Shown piece after piece: positions 26,510 through 34,262 of a stretch of 40,196 nucleotides of DNA. The notes under the pieces are model-generated. The model did no database searches. It was given only the letters and a program-made list of their open reading frames with translations, and was not told the DNA's origin. Numbering within the stretch: the first letter of the stretch is position 1; each line of letters opens with the position of its first letter. Source of the stretch: Thiobacillus sp. 63-78 (GTDB lineage: Bacteria > Pseudomonadota > Gammaproteobacteria > Burkholderiales > Thiobacillaceae); assembly GCA_001899765.1 (NCBI GenBank), contig MKWM01000036.1, positions 1-40,196 of the forward strand. Reading direction: 5' to 3'. Made by a program: the position numbers and the translations under genes.

Positions 26510-26527
26510 CATGGGCGGCCGCCCATG
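26510..26527. repeat. 18-bp perfect palindrome in the acyltransferase/metK gap
   Basis: CATGGGCGGCCGCCCATG reads the same on both strands. With one bulged base the pairing extends to CCGC/GCGG on either side. It lies 15 bases upstream of the acyltransferase GTG start and about 185 bases upstream of metK. Confidence 0.6.
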
Positions 26528-26662
26528 GCGGGTCGGAGTGGCCCGGGAAGAATTGACGCTGAAGGGCGGGGCGGGGCACAATGCACGGGTTGCAGCCGCC
26601 GCGTTAATCCGGACAACTTGCGGGCGGGATACAAATACAGCTAAAGCGTCGCCGCTCCGTTG

Positions 26663-26698
26663 GTCCCCCGAGCCGGTTACGCACTCGGTAATCGGGAC
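26663..26698 (+). promoter_or_regulatory. structured metK leader with two competing hairpins
   Basis: GTCCC-CCGAG (26663-26672) pairs with CTCGG (26684-26688) and GGGAC (26694-26698) around a TAATC bulge. Alternatively CCGGTTAC (26673-26680) pairs over eight bases (one G-U) with GTAATCGG (26688-26695). The two forms exclude each other and end about 3 bases before the CAGGAG ribosome site of metK. It does not match a SAM riboswitch class I know. Regulatory function is inference. Confidence 0.4.
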
Positions 26699-26711
26699 TA
26701 CAGGAGTTGTC

Positions 26712-27878
26712 ATGCAGAAGGATTTCATTTTCACGTCTGAGTCGGTGTCAGAAGGGCATCCTGACAAGATGGCGGATCAGGTGTCGGATGCGGTACTCGA
26801 CGCGATTCTAACCCAGGACAAACATGCGCGCGTGGCGTGCGAGACCCTGCTGACCACCGGTCTGTGCGTCATCGCCGGCGAGATCACCACCTCGGCGGTG
26901 ATCGATTACAACCAGATCGCGCGCCAGACCATCAAGCGCATCGGCTACGACTCGTCCGAGATCGGCTTCGACTACAACACCTGTGCGGTACTGGTCACCG
27001 TCGGCAAGCAGTCGCCCGACATCGCGCAGGGCGTGGACCGCGCGCACGACGACAACCTCGACCAGGGCGCCGGCGACCAGGGCCTGATGTTCGGCTACGC
27101 CTGCAACGAAACGCCGGTGCTGATGCCGATGCCGATCTATCTCGCGCACCGTCTCACCGAGCGCCAGTCCGAACTGCGCAAGGACGGCCGCCTGCCGTGG
27201 CTGCGCCCGGACGCCAAGTCGCAGGTATCGATCCGTTACGTCGACGGCAAGCCGCATTCCATCGACACCGTGGTGCTGTCGACCCAGCACCATCCCGAAG
27301 TCTCGCACGCCCAGCTGTCCGAGGCGGTGATCGAGGAAGTCATCAAGCCGGTGCTGCCGAAGGACATGCTCTCCGCCGCTACCCGCTACCTGGTCAATCC
27401 CACCGGGCGCTTCGTCGTCGGCGGGCCGATGGGCGACGCCGGGCTGACCGGCCGCAAGATCATCGTCGACACCTACGGCGGCACCGCGCCGCACGGCGGC
27501 GGCGCCTTCTCCGGCAAGGACCCGTCCAAGGTCGACCGCTCCGCCGCCTACGCCGGCCGCTACGTGGCGAAGAACATCGTCGCCGCCGGACTGGCCGAGA
27601 AGTGCATGGTGCAGGTTTCCTACGCCATCGGCGTCGCCAGGCCGACCTCGCTGATGGTCGACACCTTCGGCACCGGCAGGATTCCCGAAGCGAAAATCGT
27701 CGAACTGATCCACGCCCATTTCGACCTGCGCCCCAAGGGCATCGTCGCGATGCTCGACCTGCTGCGTCCGATCTACACCCGCACCGCAAGCTACGGCCAC
27801 TTCGGTCGCGACGAGCCGGACTTCACCTGGGAAGTGACGGACAAGGCGGCTGCGCTGAAGGCGGCGGCGGGCGTATAA
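26712..27878 (+). CDS. metK: MetK, S-adenosylmethionine synthase, 388 aa
   Basis: Makes SAM from methionine and ATP in the cytosol. Family signatures are [20 protein letters not shown] at the start, [12 protein letters not shown] and [20 protein letters not shown], with the usual length. ATG 26712 follows CAGGAG by 6 bases. The frame is open far upstream but that part is antisense to the acyltransferase gene. Followed after 166 bases by an SAH riboswitch and ahcY. Confidence 0.98.
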   Translation: MQKDFIFTSESVSEGHPDKMADQVSDAVLDAILTQDKHARVACETLLTTGLCVIAGEITTSAVIDYNQIARQTIKRIGYDSSEIGFDYNTCAVLVTVGKQSPDIAQGVDRAHDDNLDQGAGDQGLMFGYACNETPVLMPMPIYLAHRLTERQSELRKDGRLPWLRPDAKSQVSIRYVDGKPHSIDTVVLSTQHHPEVSHAQLSEAVIEEVIKPVLPKDMLSAATRYLVNPTGRFVVGGPMGDAGLTGRKIIVDTYGGTAPHGGGAFSGKDPSKVDRSAAYAGRYVAKNIVAAGLAEKCMVQVSYAIGVARPTSLMVDTFGTGRIPEAKIVELIHAHFDLRPKGIVAMLDLLRPIYTRTASYGHFGRDEPDFTWEVTDKAAALKAAAGV

Positions 27879-27913
27879 TCCGGGCTCTGTTTCGGGCGGG
27901 CAGTCCGCCCCCT

Positions 27914-27980
27914 CGTGCCGAGGAGCGCTGCGACGGACTTTCCGCCAGGCTCGGCACGGGCGTTGTTTCAACGGCGCTCG
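27914..27980 (+). promoter_or_regulatory. SAH riboswitch (aptamer) upstream of ahcY
   Basis: Matches the known S-adenosylhomocysteine aptamer. Stem P1 is GTGCCGAG (27915-27922) with CTCGGCAC (27950-27957). The conserved core runs GAGGAGCGCTGCGACGG and CCAGGCTCGG. A small hairpin CGTTG/CAACG is at 27961-27973, and the pseudoknot pairs GAGCGC (27923-27928) with GCGCTC (27974-27979). This class is known to raise ahcY expression when SAH accumulates. Confidence 0.93.
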
Positions 27981-28015
27981 TTGACTTGCAGCCAGGACTG
28001 CAGCCAGACGAGCGC
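27974..28015 (+). promoter_or_regulatory. candidate expression platform of the SAH riboswitch
   Basis: The 3' pseudoknot strand GCGCTCGT (27974-27981) is exactly complementary to ACGAGCGC (28008-28015). An inner stem TGCAG/CTGCA (27987-28002) lies between. Pairing here would break the SAH-binding pseudoknot. The helix ends 16 bases before the AAGGAG ribosome site of ahcY; no T-tract follows. Confidence 0.55.
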
Positions 28016-28044
28016 GTCCCTGCTGCCATTCAAGGAGTCACACC

Positions 28045-29460
28045 ATGAATGCAGTATCCGAGTTTTCCGACTACGTCATTGCCGACCTCGCGCTTGCCGA
28101 CTGGGGCCGCAAGGAAATCCGCATCGCCGAAACCGAAATGCCGGGCCTGATGGCGATCCGCGAGGAATTCGCCAAGAGCCAGCCGCTGAAGGGCGCGCGC
28201 ATCACCGGTTCGTTGCACATGACCATCCAGACCGCGGTGCTGATCGAGACACTGACCGCGCTCGGCGCCCAGGTGCGCTGGGCCTCGTGCAACATTTTCT
28301 CGACCCAGGACCACGCCGCCGCGGCGATCGCCGCCAGCGGCGTGCCGGTGTTCGCGGTCAAGGGCGAATCGCTGAAAGACTACTGGGATTACACCCACCG
28401 TATCTTCGAATGGGCCGACGGCAACCATTCGAACATGATCCTCGACGACGGCGGCGATGCGACGCTGCTGCTGCACCTCGGTGCGCGCGCCGAACAGGAC
28501 ATTTCGGTGATCGCCAAGCCGACCAGTGAGGAAGAGCAGGTGCTCTACGCCGCGATCAAGGCCAAGCTGGCGACCGACCCAACCTGGTATTCGGTGCGCC
28601 TCGCCGCCGTGAAGGGCGTGACCGAAGAGACCACGACCGGCGTGCACCGCCTGTACCAGATGCACGCGCGCGGCGAACTCAAGTTCCCGGCGATCAACGT
28701 CAACGATTCCGTGACCAAGTCGAAATTCGACAATCTGTACGGCTGCCGCGAATCGCTGGTCGACGGCATCAAGCGCGCGACCGACGTGATGGTGGCCGGC
28801 AAGATCGCCGTGGTCGCCGGCTACGGCGACGTCGGCAAGGGTTCGGCGCAGGCGCTGCGCGCATTGAGCGCCCAGGTGTGGGTGACCGAGATCGATCCGA
28901 TCTGCGCGCTGCAGGCGGCGATGGAAGGCTACCGTGTGGTGACCATGGAATACGCCGCCGACAAGGCCGACATCTTCGTCACCGCCACCGGCAACTACCA
29001 CGTCATCACCCACGACCACATGGCGAAGATGAAGGACCAGGCCATCGTCTGCAACATCGGGCATTTCGACAACGAAATCGACGTTGCATCGATCGAGCAA
29101 TACCAGTGGGAGGAGATCAAGCCGCAGGTCGACCACGTGATCTTCCCCGACGGAAAGCGCATCATCCTGCTCGCCAAGGGCCGCCTGGTGAACCTCGGCT
29201 GCGCCACCGGCCACCCGTCTTATGTGATGTCGTCGTCGTTCGCCAACCAGACCATCGCGCAGATCGAGCTGTGGCAGGAACGCGATTCCGGCGAGTACCC
29301 GGTCGGCGTCTACACGCTGCCGAAGCATCTCGACGAGAAGGTCGCGCGCCTGCAGCTGAAGAAGCTCAACGCGCAGCTGACCGAGCTGAGCGACCAGCAG
29401 GCCGCCTACATCGGCGTGCCGAAAGCCGGTCCGTACAAGGCCGAGCACTACCGCTACTGA
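28045..29460 (+). CDS. ahcY: AhcY, adenosylhomocysteinase, 471 aa
   Basis: Splits SAH to adenosine and homocysteine with bound NAD, relieving product inhibition of methyltransferases. It has the usual bacterial length and includes the extra segment of about 40 residues common to these enzymes. Signatures are [15 protein letters not shown], the NAD fold [14 protein letters not shown] (near 253-266), and the C-terminal YRY ending (KAEHYRY). AAGGAG lies 7 bases before ATG 28045. It is controlled by the SAH riboswitch just upstream and is followed after 21 bases by the holin-like gene. Confidence 0.98.
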   Translation: MNAVSEFSDYVIADLALADWGRKEIRIAETEMPGLMAIREEFAKSQPLKGARITGSLHMTIQTAVLIETLTALGAQVRWASCNIFSTQDHAAAAIAASGVPVFAVKGESLKDYWDYTHRIFEWADGNHSNMILDDGGDATLLLHLGARAEQDISVIAKPTSEEEQVLYAAIKAKLATDPTWYSVRLAAVKGVTEETTTGVHRLYQMHARGELKFPAINVNDSVTKSKFDNLYGCRESLVDGIKRATDVMVAGKIAVVAGYGDVGKGSAQALRALSAQVWVTEIDPICALQAAMEGYRVVTMEYAADKADIFVTATGNYHVITHDHMAKMKDQAIVCNIGHFDNEIDVASIEQYQWEEIKPQVDHVIFPDGKRIILLAKGRLVNLGCATGHPSYVMSSSFANQTIAQIELWQERDSGEYPVGVYTLPKHLDEKVARLQLKKLNAQLTELSDQQAAYIGVPKAGPYKAEHYRY

Positions 29461-29481
29461 TCCGTCTGAAAGGAGCGCGCC

Positions 29482-29832
29482 ATGCGTCTGCTGCTGTTGT
29501 GGGTCCTCAATGCCGTCGCGCTGCTGGCGGTGACCTGGCTGCTGGACCCGCTGATCCAGGTGTCGGGCTTCGGCTCGGCGCTCGCCGCGGCGCTGGTGCT
29601 CGGTTTCCTCAACACGCTGGTGCGGCCGCTGCTGGTGATCCTCACCTTGCCGATCACCGTGCTGACGCTGGGAATCTTCTATCTGGTGCTGAACGGCCTC
29701 TTGTTCTGGCTTGCCGGTTCCCTCCTTGAGGGGTTCCATGTCGCCGGCTTCGGCGCGGCGCTCGTCGGCGCGATCCTCTATGGCGTGATCGCCTGGGCGC
29801 TGTCCGCGCTCATCCCCAATTCCAGAGGTTGA
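29482..29832 (+). CDS. small four-TM membrane protein, phage-holin superfamily IV type, 116 aa
   Basis: Four hydrophobic helices with the family core GFLNTLVRPLLVILTLPITVLTLGIFYLVLNGLLFWL. The protein family is named for a mycobacteriophage holin, but members in methyl-cycle operons are chromosomal housekeeping genes with no known role. AAAGGAG lies 7 bases before ATG 29482. It sits three bases upstream of metF, so the two are co-translated. There is no nearby phage gene. Confidence 0.88.
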   Translation: MRLLLLWVLNAVALLAVTWLLDPLIQVSGFGSALAAALVLGFLNTLVRPLLVILTLPITVLTLGIFYLVLNGLLFWLAGSLLEGFHVAGFGAALVGAILYGVIAWALSALIPNSRG

Positions 29833-29835
29833 GGC

Positions 29836-30666
29836 ATGACCGAACGCACATTCAGCTTTGAATTCTTCCCGCCCAAGACGGCGGAAGGCGCGGAGAAGCT
29901 GCGCGCCACGCGCGAGCAATTGGCGCAGCTCGATCCCAGGTTCTTCTCGGTGACCTTTGGCGCCGGCGGTTCGACCCGCGACCGCACACTGGAGGCCGTG
30001 CGCGACATCCAGGCCGCCGGCAGCGAAGCCGCGCCGCACCTGTCGTGCATCGGCTCGACCGAAGCGAGTATCCGCGACATCCTCAACGAATACAAAAGCC
30101 AGGGCATCCGCCACCTGGTCGCGTTGCGCGGCGACCTGCCGTCGGGGTCGATGGACGTGGGCGAATTCCACTACGCCAATGAACTGGTGGCCTTCATCCG
30201 CAAGGAAACCGGCGACTGGTTCGAAATCGAAGTCGCGGCCTATCCCGAAGTCCACCCGCAGGCGCGCTCTCACACCGAGGATCTCGCCAACTTCAAGCGC
30301 AAGGTCGACGCCGGCGCCGATTCCGCGATCACGCAGTACTTCTTCAATGCCGACGCCTATTTCAACTTCGTCGAAGACGCGCGCGCGCTGGGCGTCGGCA
30401 TTCCCATCGTTCCCGGCATCATGCCGATCGGCAATTACGTTCAACTGGCGCGTTTCTCGGATGCCTGTGGCGCCGAAATCCCACGCTGGCTGAGAAAGAA
30501 GCTGGAAAGCTATGGCGACGATCTGGCGTCGATCCGCGCCTTTGGCCTCGACGTGGTGACCGATCTGTGCGGCCGCCTGCTGACCGGCGGCGCACCGGGA
30601 CTGCATTTTTACACCATGAACCAGGCGGGGCCGAGCACCACGATCTGGCAGCGGCTGGGTTTGTGA
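29836..30666 (+). CDS. metF: MetF, methylenetetrahydrofolate reductase, 276 aa
   Basis: FAD enzyme reducing 5,10-methylene-THF to 5-methyl-THF, the methyl donor for homocysteine remethylation. The start TFSFEFFPPKT carries the catalytic Glu (E9). Further signatures are VTFGAGGSTRDRT, HLSCIGST, LVALRGDLP and DAGADSAITQYFFN. Normal length. It completes the metK-ahcY-metF methyl-cycle cluster and may share the riboswitch-controlled transcript. Confidence 0.97.
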   Translation: MTERTFSFEFFPPKTAEGAEKLRATREQLAQLDPRFFSVTFGAGGSTRDRTLEAVRDIQAAGSEAAPHLSCIGSTEASIRDILNEYKSQGIRHLVALRGDLPSGSMDVGEFHYANELVAFIRKETGDWFEIEVAAYPEVHPQARSHTEDLANFKRKVDAGADSAITQYFFNADAYFNFVEDARALGVGIPIVPGIMPIGNYVQLARFSDACGAEIPRWLRKKLESYGDDLASIRAFGLDVVTDLCGRLLTGGAPGLHFYTMNQAGPSTTIWQRLGL

Positions 30667-30789
30667 TGTTCCCGACTTGAGGGGGCCTTACGCAAGATCC
30701 GTCGATGGTGGGCCTTGCCGCAAGCGTCGCGTCACCTTGGCCGGGGCGACGGGTAGAATCGTCCCCATCCCTGCGCCTGCGACCCGATC

Positions 30790-32106
30790 ATGAATACCCT
30801 GTGGATCCTGATCCTGCTCATCCTGCTTTCCGGTCTGTTTTCCCTTGCGGAAATGGCGCTCGCTTCCGCCCGCCGCGGCCGCCTGAGCCAACTGGCCGAG
30901 GCCGGCGACACGGGGGCCGCCAAGGCGCTGGCAATCAAGGAACACCCAAGCCGGCTGCTGGCTGCCAGCCAGACCGGCATCACCGCTGCCGCGCTGCTGA
31001 TGGGGATCTATGGCGAGTCGGCCCTGTCGGCGTCCATCGAAGCGGCCGTCAGTGCGGCGATCCCGGGTTTGACCGACTGGCGCGAATCCATTGCCTTCGG
31101 CGTCACGATCGTGATCGTCACGGCCGCTTCGATCATCCTGGGCGAGATCGTCCCCAAGCGGATCGCCCTCGCGCATCCGGAAAAAGTGGCGGTGTTTTGC
31201 GCGCCTTTCATGTCGCTGTTCATCCGGCTGCTGTCGCCGGCGATCCGTTTTCTGTCTTTCGCGGCAGACCGCATCCTGGCGCTGCTGCCGGTCCAGTCGG
31301 CTCCCGCGGTCGCGAGCGTGGAGGACATCCTGGCTTTTGTGGACGAAGGGGAACGGACGGGCACCATCGCACCGGAAGAAAGCCAGTTGTTCGGCAACGT
31401 GCTGCGGCTGGAGGACTGGCGGCTCGCCACGGTCATGACCCCCGCATCGGACGTGGCCTGGCTCGACCTCCTGGCTTCGCGCGAGGACAATCTGCGCATC
31501 CTGAAGGAGGCGCCGCATTCCCGCCTGCCCATCTGCAAGGGCGACCTGCAACAAGTGGTCGGCATTGCCGAAAGCCACGACATTCTCAAGGCCGCGATGG
31601 AAGGCGACATCGACTTCGCCGAACTGCCGCTGGCGCAACCGCTGTTCGTCCCCTCCAGCCTCACCCTCATCGACCTGCTGCGTACCTTCCGCCAGCAGCG
31701 CGCCAATTTCGCCCTGGTGGTGAGCGAATTCGGCCTCACCGAAGGCATCGTCACCCTGGACGACCTGATGTATTCGCTGGTCGGCGACATGATGCCTGTG
31801 GCGGAAGACACCGAAGACGCCCTGGCCGTACGCCGCGCCGACGGCTCCTGGCTGCTGGATGGCCTGCTGCCCATCGACGAGATGAAGGACCGGCTGGAGA
31901 TTCGCCATGCGCCCCAGGAGTCGCTGGGCAACTATCACACGGTCGGCGGCTTCGTGCTGGCTTCGCTGGGCCGCATTCCGCGCAAGGCGGAACGCTTCAC
32001 CTGGGCTGACTGGGAATTCGAAGTGGTGGACGTCGACCGCAACCGGGTAGACCAGGTGCTGGCGACACGGGTGGCGGACAGCGCGTCGGCAAGCGAAGAA
32101 ACCTGA
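30790..32106 (+). CDS. CNNM / CBS / CorC-type membrane protein (hemolysin family, UPF0053), 438 aa
   Basis: N-terminal DUF21 (CNNM) membrane domain with about four helices (1-190, including SLAEMALASARRGRL and ILGEIVPKRIALAHP). A CBS pair follows (about 205-325) and then a CorC_HlyC domain (about 345-430). Family members are linked to Mg/Co export or membrane repair; they are not toxins. The ATG at 30790 has a poor ribosome site; a TAGAAT -10-like box lies at 30754-30759 without a clear -35. A terminator follows at 32107-32131. Confidence 0.93.
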   Translation: MNTLWILILLILLSGLFSLAEMALASARRGRLSQLAEAGDTGAAKALAIKEHPSRLLAASQTGITAAALLMGIYGESALSASIEAAVSAAIPGLTDWRESIAFGVTIVIVTAASIILGEIVPKRIALAHPEKVAVFCAPFMSLFIRLLSPAIRFLSFAADRILALLPVQSAPAVASVEDILAFVDEGERTGTIAPEESQLFGNVLRLEDWRLATVMTPASDVAWLDLLASREDNLRILKEAPHSRLPICKGDLQQVVGIAESHDILKAAMEGDIDFAELPLAQPLFVPSSLTLIDLLRTFRQQRANFALVVSEFGLTEGIVTLDDLMYSLVGDMMPVAEDTEDALAVRRADGSWLLDGLLPIDEMKDRLEIRHAPQESLGNYHTVGGFVLASLGRIPRKAERFTWADWEFEVVDVDRNRVDQVLATRVADSASASEET

Positions 32107-32131
32107 AACCGGCAGCGAGCCGGTTTTATTT
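32107..32131 (+). terminator. Rho-independent terminator after the CNNM gene
   Basis: A perfect 7-bp stem AACCGGC/GCCGGTT (arms 32107-32113 and 32119-32125) with a 5-base loop, followed by a T-rich tract. It starts directly after the CNNM stop codon and lies between convergent genes. Confidence 0.85.
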
Positions 32132-32155
32132 TGAGCGCGGTTGACCGCGTCCGGG

Positions 32156-33271
32156 TCAGGACAGGCAGGCCTTGAGCGCTTTCAGGCAATACTCGACGTT
32201 CTCCTGCCGGGCCGAATGGCCCATCAGCCCGATGCGCCAGATCTTGCCGGCCATGTCGCCGAGACCCGCGCCGATCTCCAGATTGAATTCGCTGAGCAGG
32301 CGGGCGCGGATTGCGGCCTCGTCGATGCCTTCGGGTACGCAGATCGCATTGAGCTGCGGCAGGCGGGAGGATGCTTCCACCACGTACTTCAAATCCATGG
32401 CTTCGAATCCCGCCTTGAGTGTTTCGTGCATCGCACGGTGACGCGCCCAGGCATTTTCCAGCCCTTCTTCTTCCAGCATCACCAGCGCTTCATACAGGCC
32501 ATACATCGGGTTGATCGGGGCGGTATGGTGATAGGTGCGCTTGCCGGCCGACTGCCAGTAGCCGAGCACCAGATTCAGATCGAGGAACCAGCTCTGCACC
32601 GTGGTCGTGCGCGCCTTGATGCGGGCGATGGCGCGTTCCGAGAACGATACCGGCGACAGGCCCGGCGTGCACGACAGGCACTTCTGGCTGCCCGAGTAGG
32701 CGGCGTCGATGCCCCACGCATCGAGCAGCACCGGCGTGCCGCCGAGGCTGGTGACGCAGTCCATGATGGTCAGCGCGCCGTGTTCCTGTGCGACCTTCGC
32801 CAGCGTCGCCGCGTCCGACTGCGCGCCGGTCGAGGTCTCGGCGTGGACGAAGGCCAGCACTTTTGCATCGGGGTTCGCCTTGAACGCATCGCGCACTTTC
32901 TGCGGATCGACCGGCGTGCCCCAGGCATCGTCGACGATCACCGGCACGCCGCCGCTGCGTTTGACGTTTTCCAGCATGCGGCCGCCAAATACGCCGTTGC
33001 GGCAGACGATGACCTTGTCGCCCGGTTCCACCAGATTGACGAAGCACATCTCCATCCCCGCCGAGCCCGGCGCCGAGACCGGGAAAGTCAGCGCGTTCTG
33101 CGTCTGGAACGCCATGCGCAGCATGGCCTTGATCTGCTCCATCAACTCGACGAAGGTCGGGTCGAGGTGGCCGATGGTCGGACGCGCCATCGCGTCGAGC
33201 ACGCGTTGCGGGACGTCGGACGGGCCGGGGCCCATGAGGATGCGCTGGGGGGGGATGAAAGAAGCCGTCAT
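32156..33271 (-). CDS. class V aminotransferase (serine/alanine-glyoxylate type), 371 aa
   Basis: PLP enzyme of the AGT/SPT group. The N-terminus RILMGPGPSDVPQRVLDAM, the segment SAPGSAGMEMCFVNL, and the PLP lysine K197 in SGSQKCLSCTPG identify it. Likely reactions are serine or alanine with glyoxylate or pyruvate, relevant to photorespiration-like glycolate salvage in autotrophs; the exact substrate is not readable. The start is ATG 33271 (MTASFIPPQ); the alternative 30 bases upstream would be TTG. Stands alone, convergent with the CNNM gene. Confidence 0.9.
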   Translation of the reverse strand: MTASFIPPQRILMGPGPSDVPQRVLDAMARPTIGHLDPTFVELMEQIKAMLRMAFQTQNALTFPVSAPGSAGMEMCFVNLVEPGDKVIVCRNGVFGGRMLENVKRSGGVPVIVDDAWGTPVDPQKVRDAFKANPDAKVLAFVHAETSTGAQSDAATLAKVAQEHGALTIMDCVTSLGGTPVLLDAWGIDAAYSGSQKCLSCTPGLSPVSFSERAIARIKARTTTVQSWFLDLNLVLGYWQSAGKRTYHHTAPINPMYGLYEALVMLEEEGLENAWARHRAMHETLKAGFEAMDLKYVVEASSRLPQLNAICVPEGIDEAAIRARLLSEFNLEIGAGLGDMAGKIWRIGLMGHSARQENVEYCLKALKACLS

Positions 33272-33346
33272 GACCTTGGTCTCAGTATGGTGAAATATCA
33301 ATCAAAACAAAGGGTTGATTTTACGGGGAAACGGCGATGCGGAGAA

Positions 33347-34099
33347 TCAGGCGGGCGGCTCCCCCATCAACGGTCGCATCGCGGTAAGCAGACTGTTGAA
33401 GATGCGCGGGTGCTGTGTTTCCTGCTCGGCCAGCATCTGCTTCATGGCATAGCGCTGCTGCGGCTTGGCGAAACACGCCGGGCAGTTCTCGAAGATCACC
33501 GGCAGGCCGGCGTCGGCGGCGAAGGCGCGGGTCTGGCGTTCGCGCGCGTAGGCGAAGGGGCGGATGATGCGCAGGTCGCCGGCGTCGTTCAGGTAATGCG
33601 GCGACATGGTGCGGAGTTTGCCGCCGAACAGCATCGACATCATCAGCGTCTCGGCGAGGTCGTCGAGATGCTGCGCCAGCGCGACGACGTTGCAGCCCTG
33701 TTCACGCGCGATGCGGTAGAGGATGCCGCGCCGCATGCGCGAGCAGTACGCGCAGTAGGAATCGCTGTCCTTGGTCAGGGTTTTCTGCGCTTCTTCCAGA
33801 ATCGGCTGCGATTCCAGAAAATAGGGCACACCAAGTGCGGCCAGGTAGGGCTTGAGCGGCGCGGGATCGAACTGGTCGGACTGCGGGTCGACCGTGGCCG
33901 CCAGCAGCTCGAATTTCACCGGCGCCTTCTGCTGCAGGTGATGCAGCGTGTGCAGCAGCGACAGCGAATCCTTGCCGCCCGACAGGCCGAGCAGGATGCG
34001 GTCGCCTTCGCGGATCATGCGGTAGTCGCCGATGGCGCGGCCCGCGGCGGTGAGCAGCGAGCGGGAGGGCTTGATCCAGTTTGCCGTTGTGGGGTTCAT
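33347..34099 (-). CDS. ttcA: TtcA-like tRNA 2-thiocytidine synthetase, 250 aa
   Basis: ATP-dependent tRNA thiolase (position 32 cytidine). The PP-loop SGGKDS is at 40-45. Iron-sulfur ligands are C116 and C119 (CAYCSRMRRG), with a third from C206 or C209 (CPAC). The start RSLLTAAGRAIGDYRMIREGDR is typical. At 250 aa it is shorter than E. coli TtcA (about 311) but all core motifs are present. AAAGGA lies 8 bases before ATG 34099, touching the end of a CACAGAG inverted repeat, as at dapF. Confidence 0.92.
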   Translation of the reverse strand: MNPTTANWIKPSRSLLTAAGRAIGDYRMIREGDRILLGLSGGKDSLSLLHTLHHLQQKAPVKFELLAATVDPQSDQFDPAPLKPYLAALGVPYFLESQPILEEAQKTLTKDSDSYCAYCSRMRRGILYRIAREQGCNVVALAQHLDDLAETLMMSMLFGGKLRTMSPHYLNDAGDLRIIRPFAYARERQTRAFAADAGLPVIFENCPACFAKPQQRYAMKQMLAEQETQHPRIFNSLLTAMRPLMGEPPA

Positions 34100-34111
34100 T
34101 CAAAATCCTTT

Positions 34112-34244
34112 ACCACAGAGGCACAGAGACACAGAGAACACCAAAAAATGAAATGCCCGCCAAAGACATTCTGCTCGTCTGCCGAGTGGAATGTCGGTGT
34201 TTCCACAACACAGGTTTTTCTCTGTGTCTCTGTGCCTCTGTGGT
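34112..34244. repeat. CACAGAG inverted-repeat element, copy 2
   Basis: Perfect 26-base inverted arms (34112-34137 and 34219-34244) enclose an 81-base centre unrelated by eye to that of copy 1. It lies between msbA and ttcA; its left end is 12 bases from the ttcA start codon. Confidence 0.85.
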
Positions 34245-34262
34245 TCAAAGCCGTTCCCATGC

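Noticed and set aside
25647-26711. Long N-terminal extension of metK
   Set aside because: Antisense to the acyltransferase gene; MetK starts at 26712 with a good ribosome site and standard N-terminus.
26580-26711. Known SAM riboswitch upstream of metK
   Set aside because: I could not match the conserved cores of SAM-I, SAM-II, SAM-IV or SAM-V; only an unclassified hairpin pair is reported.
29482-29832. Prophage remnant because of the holin-like name
   Set aside because: No other phage gene nearby and the gene lies in a conserved methyl-cycle operon.
28030-30606. 858-codon open frame on the minus strand
   Set aside because: Antisense to ahcY, the holin-like gene and metF, all of which are certain; it is a codon-bias shadow.
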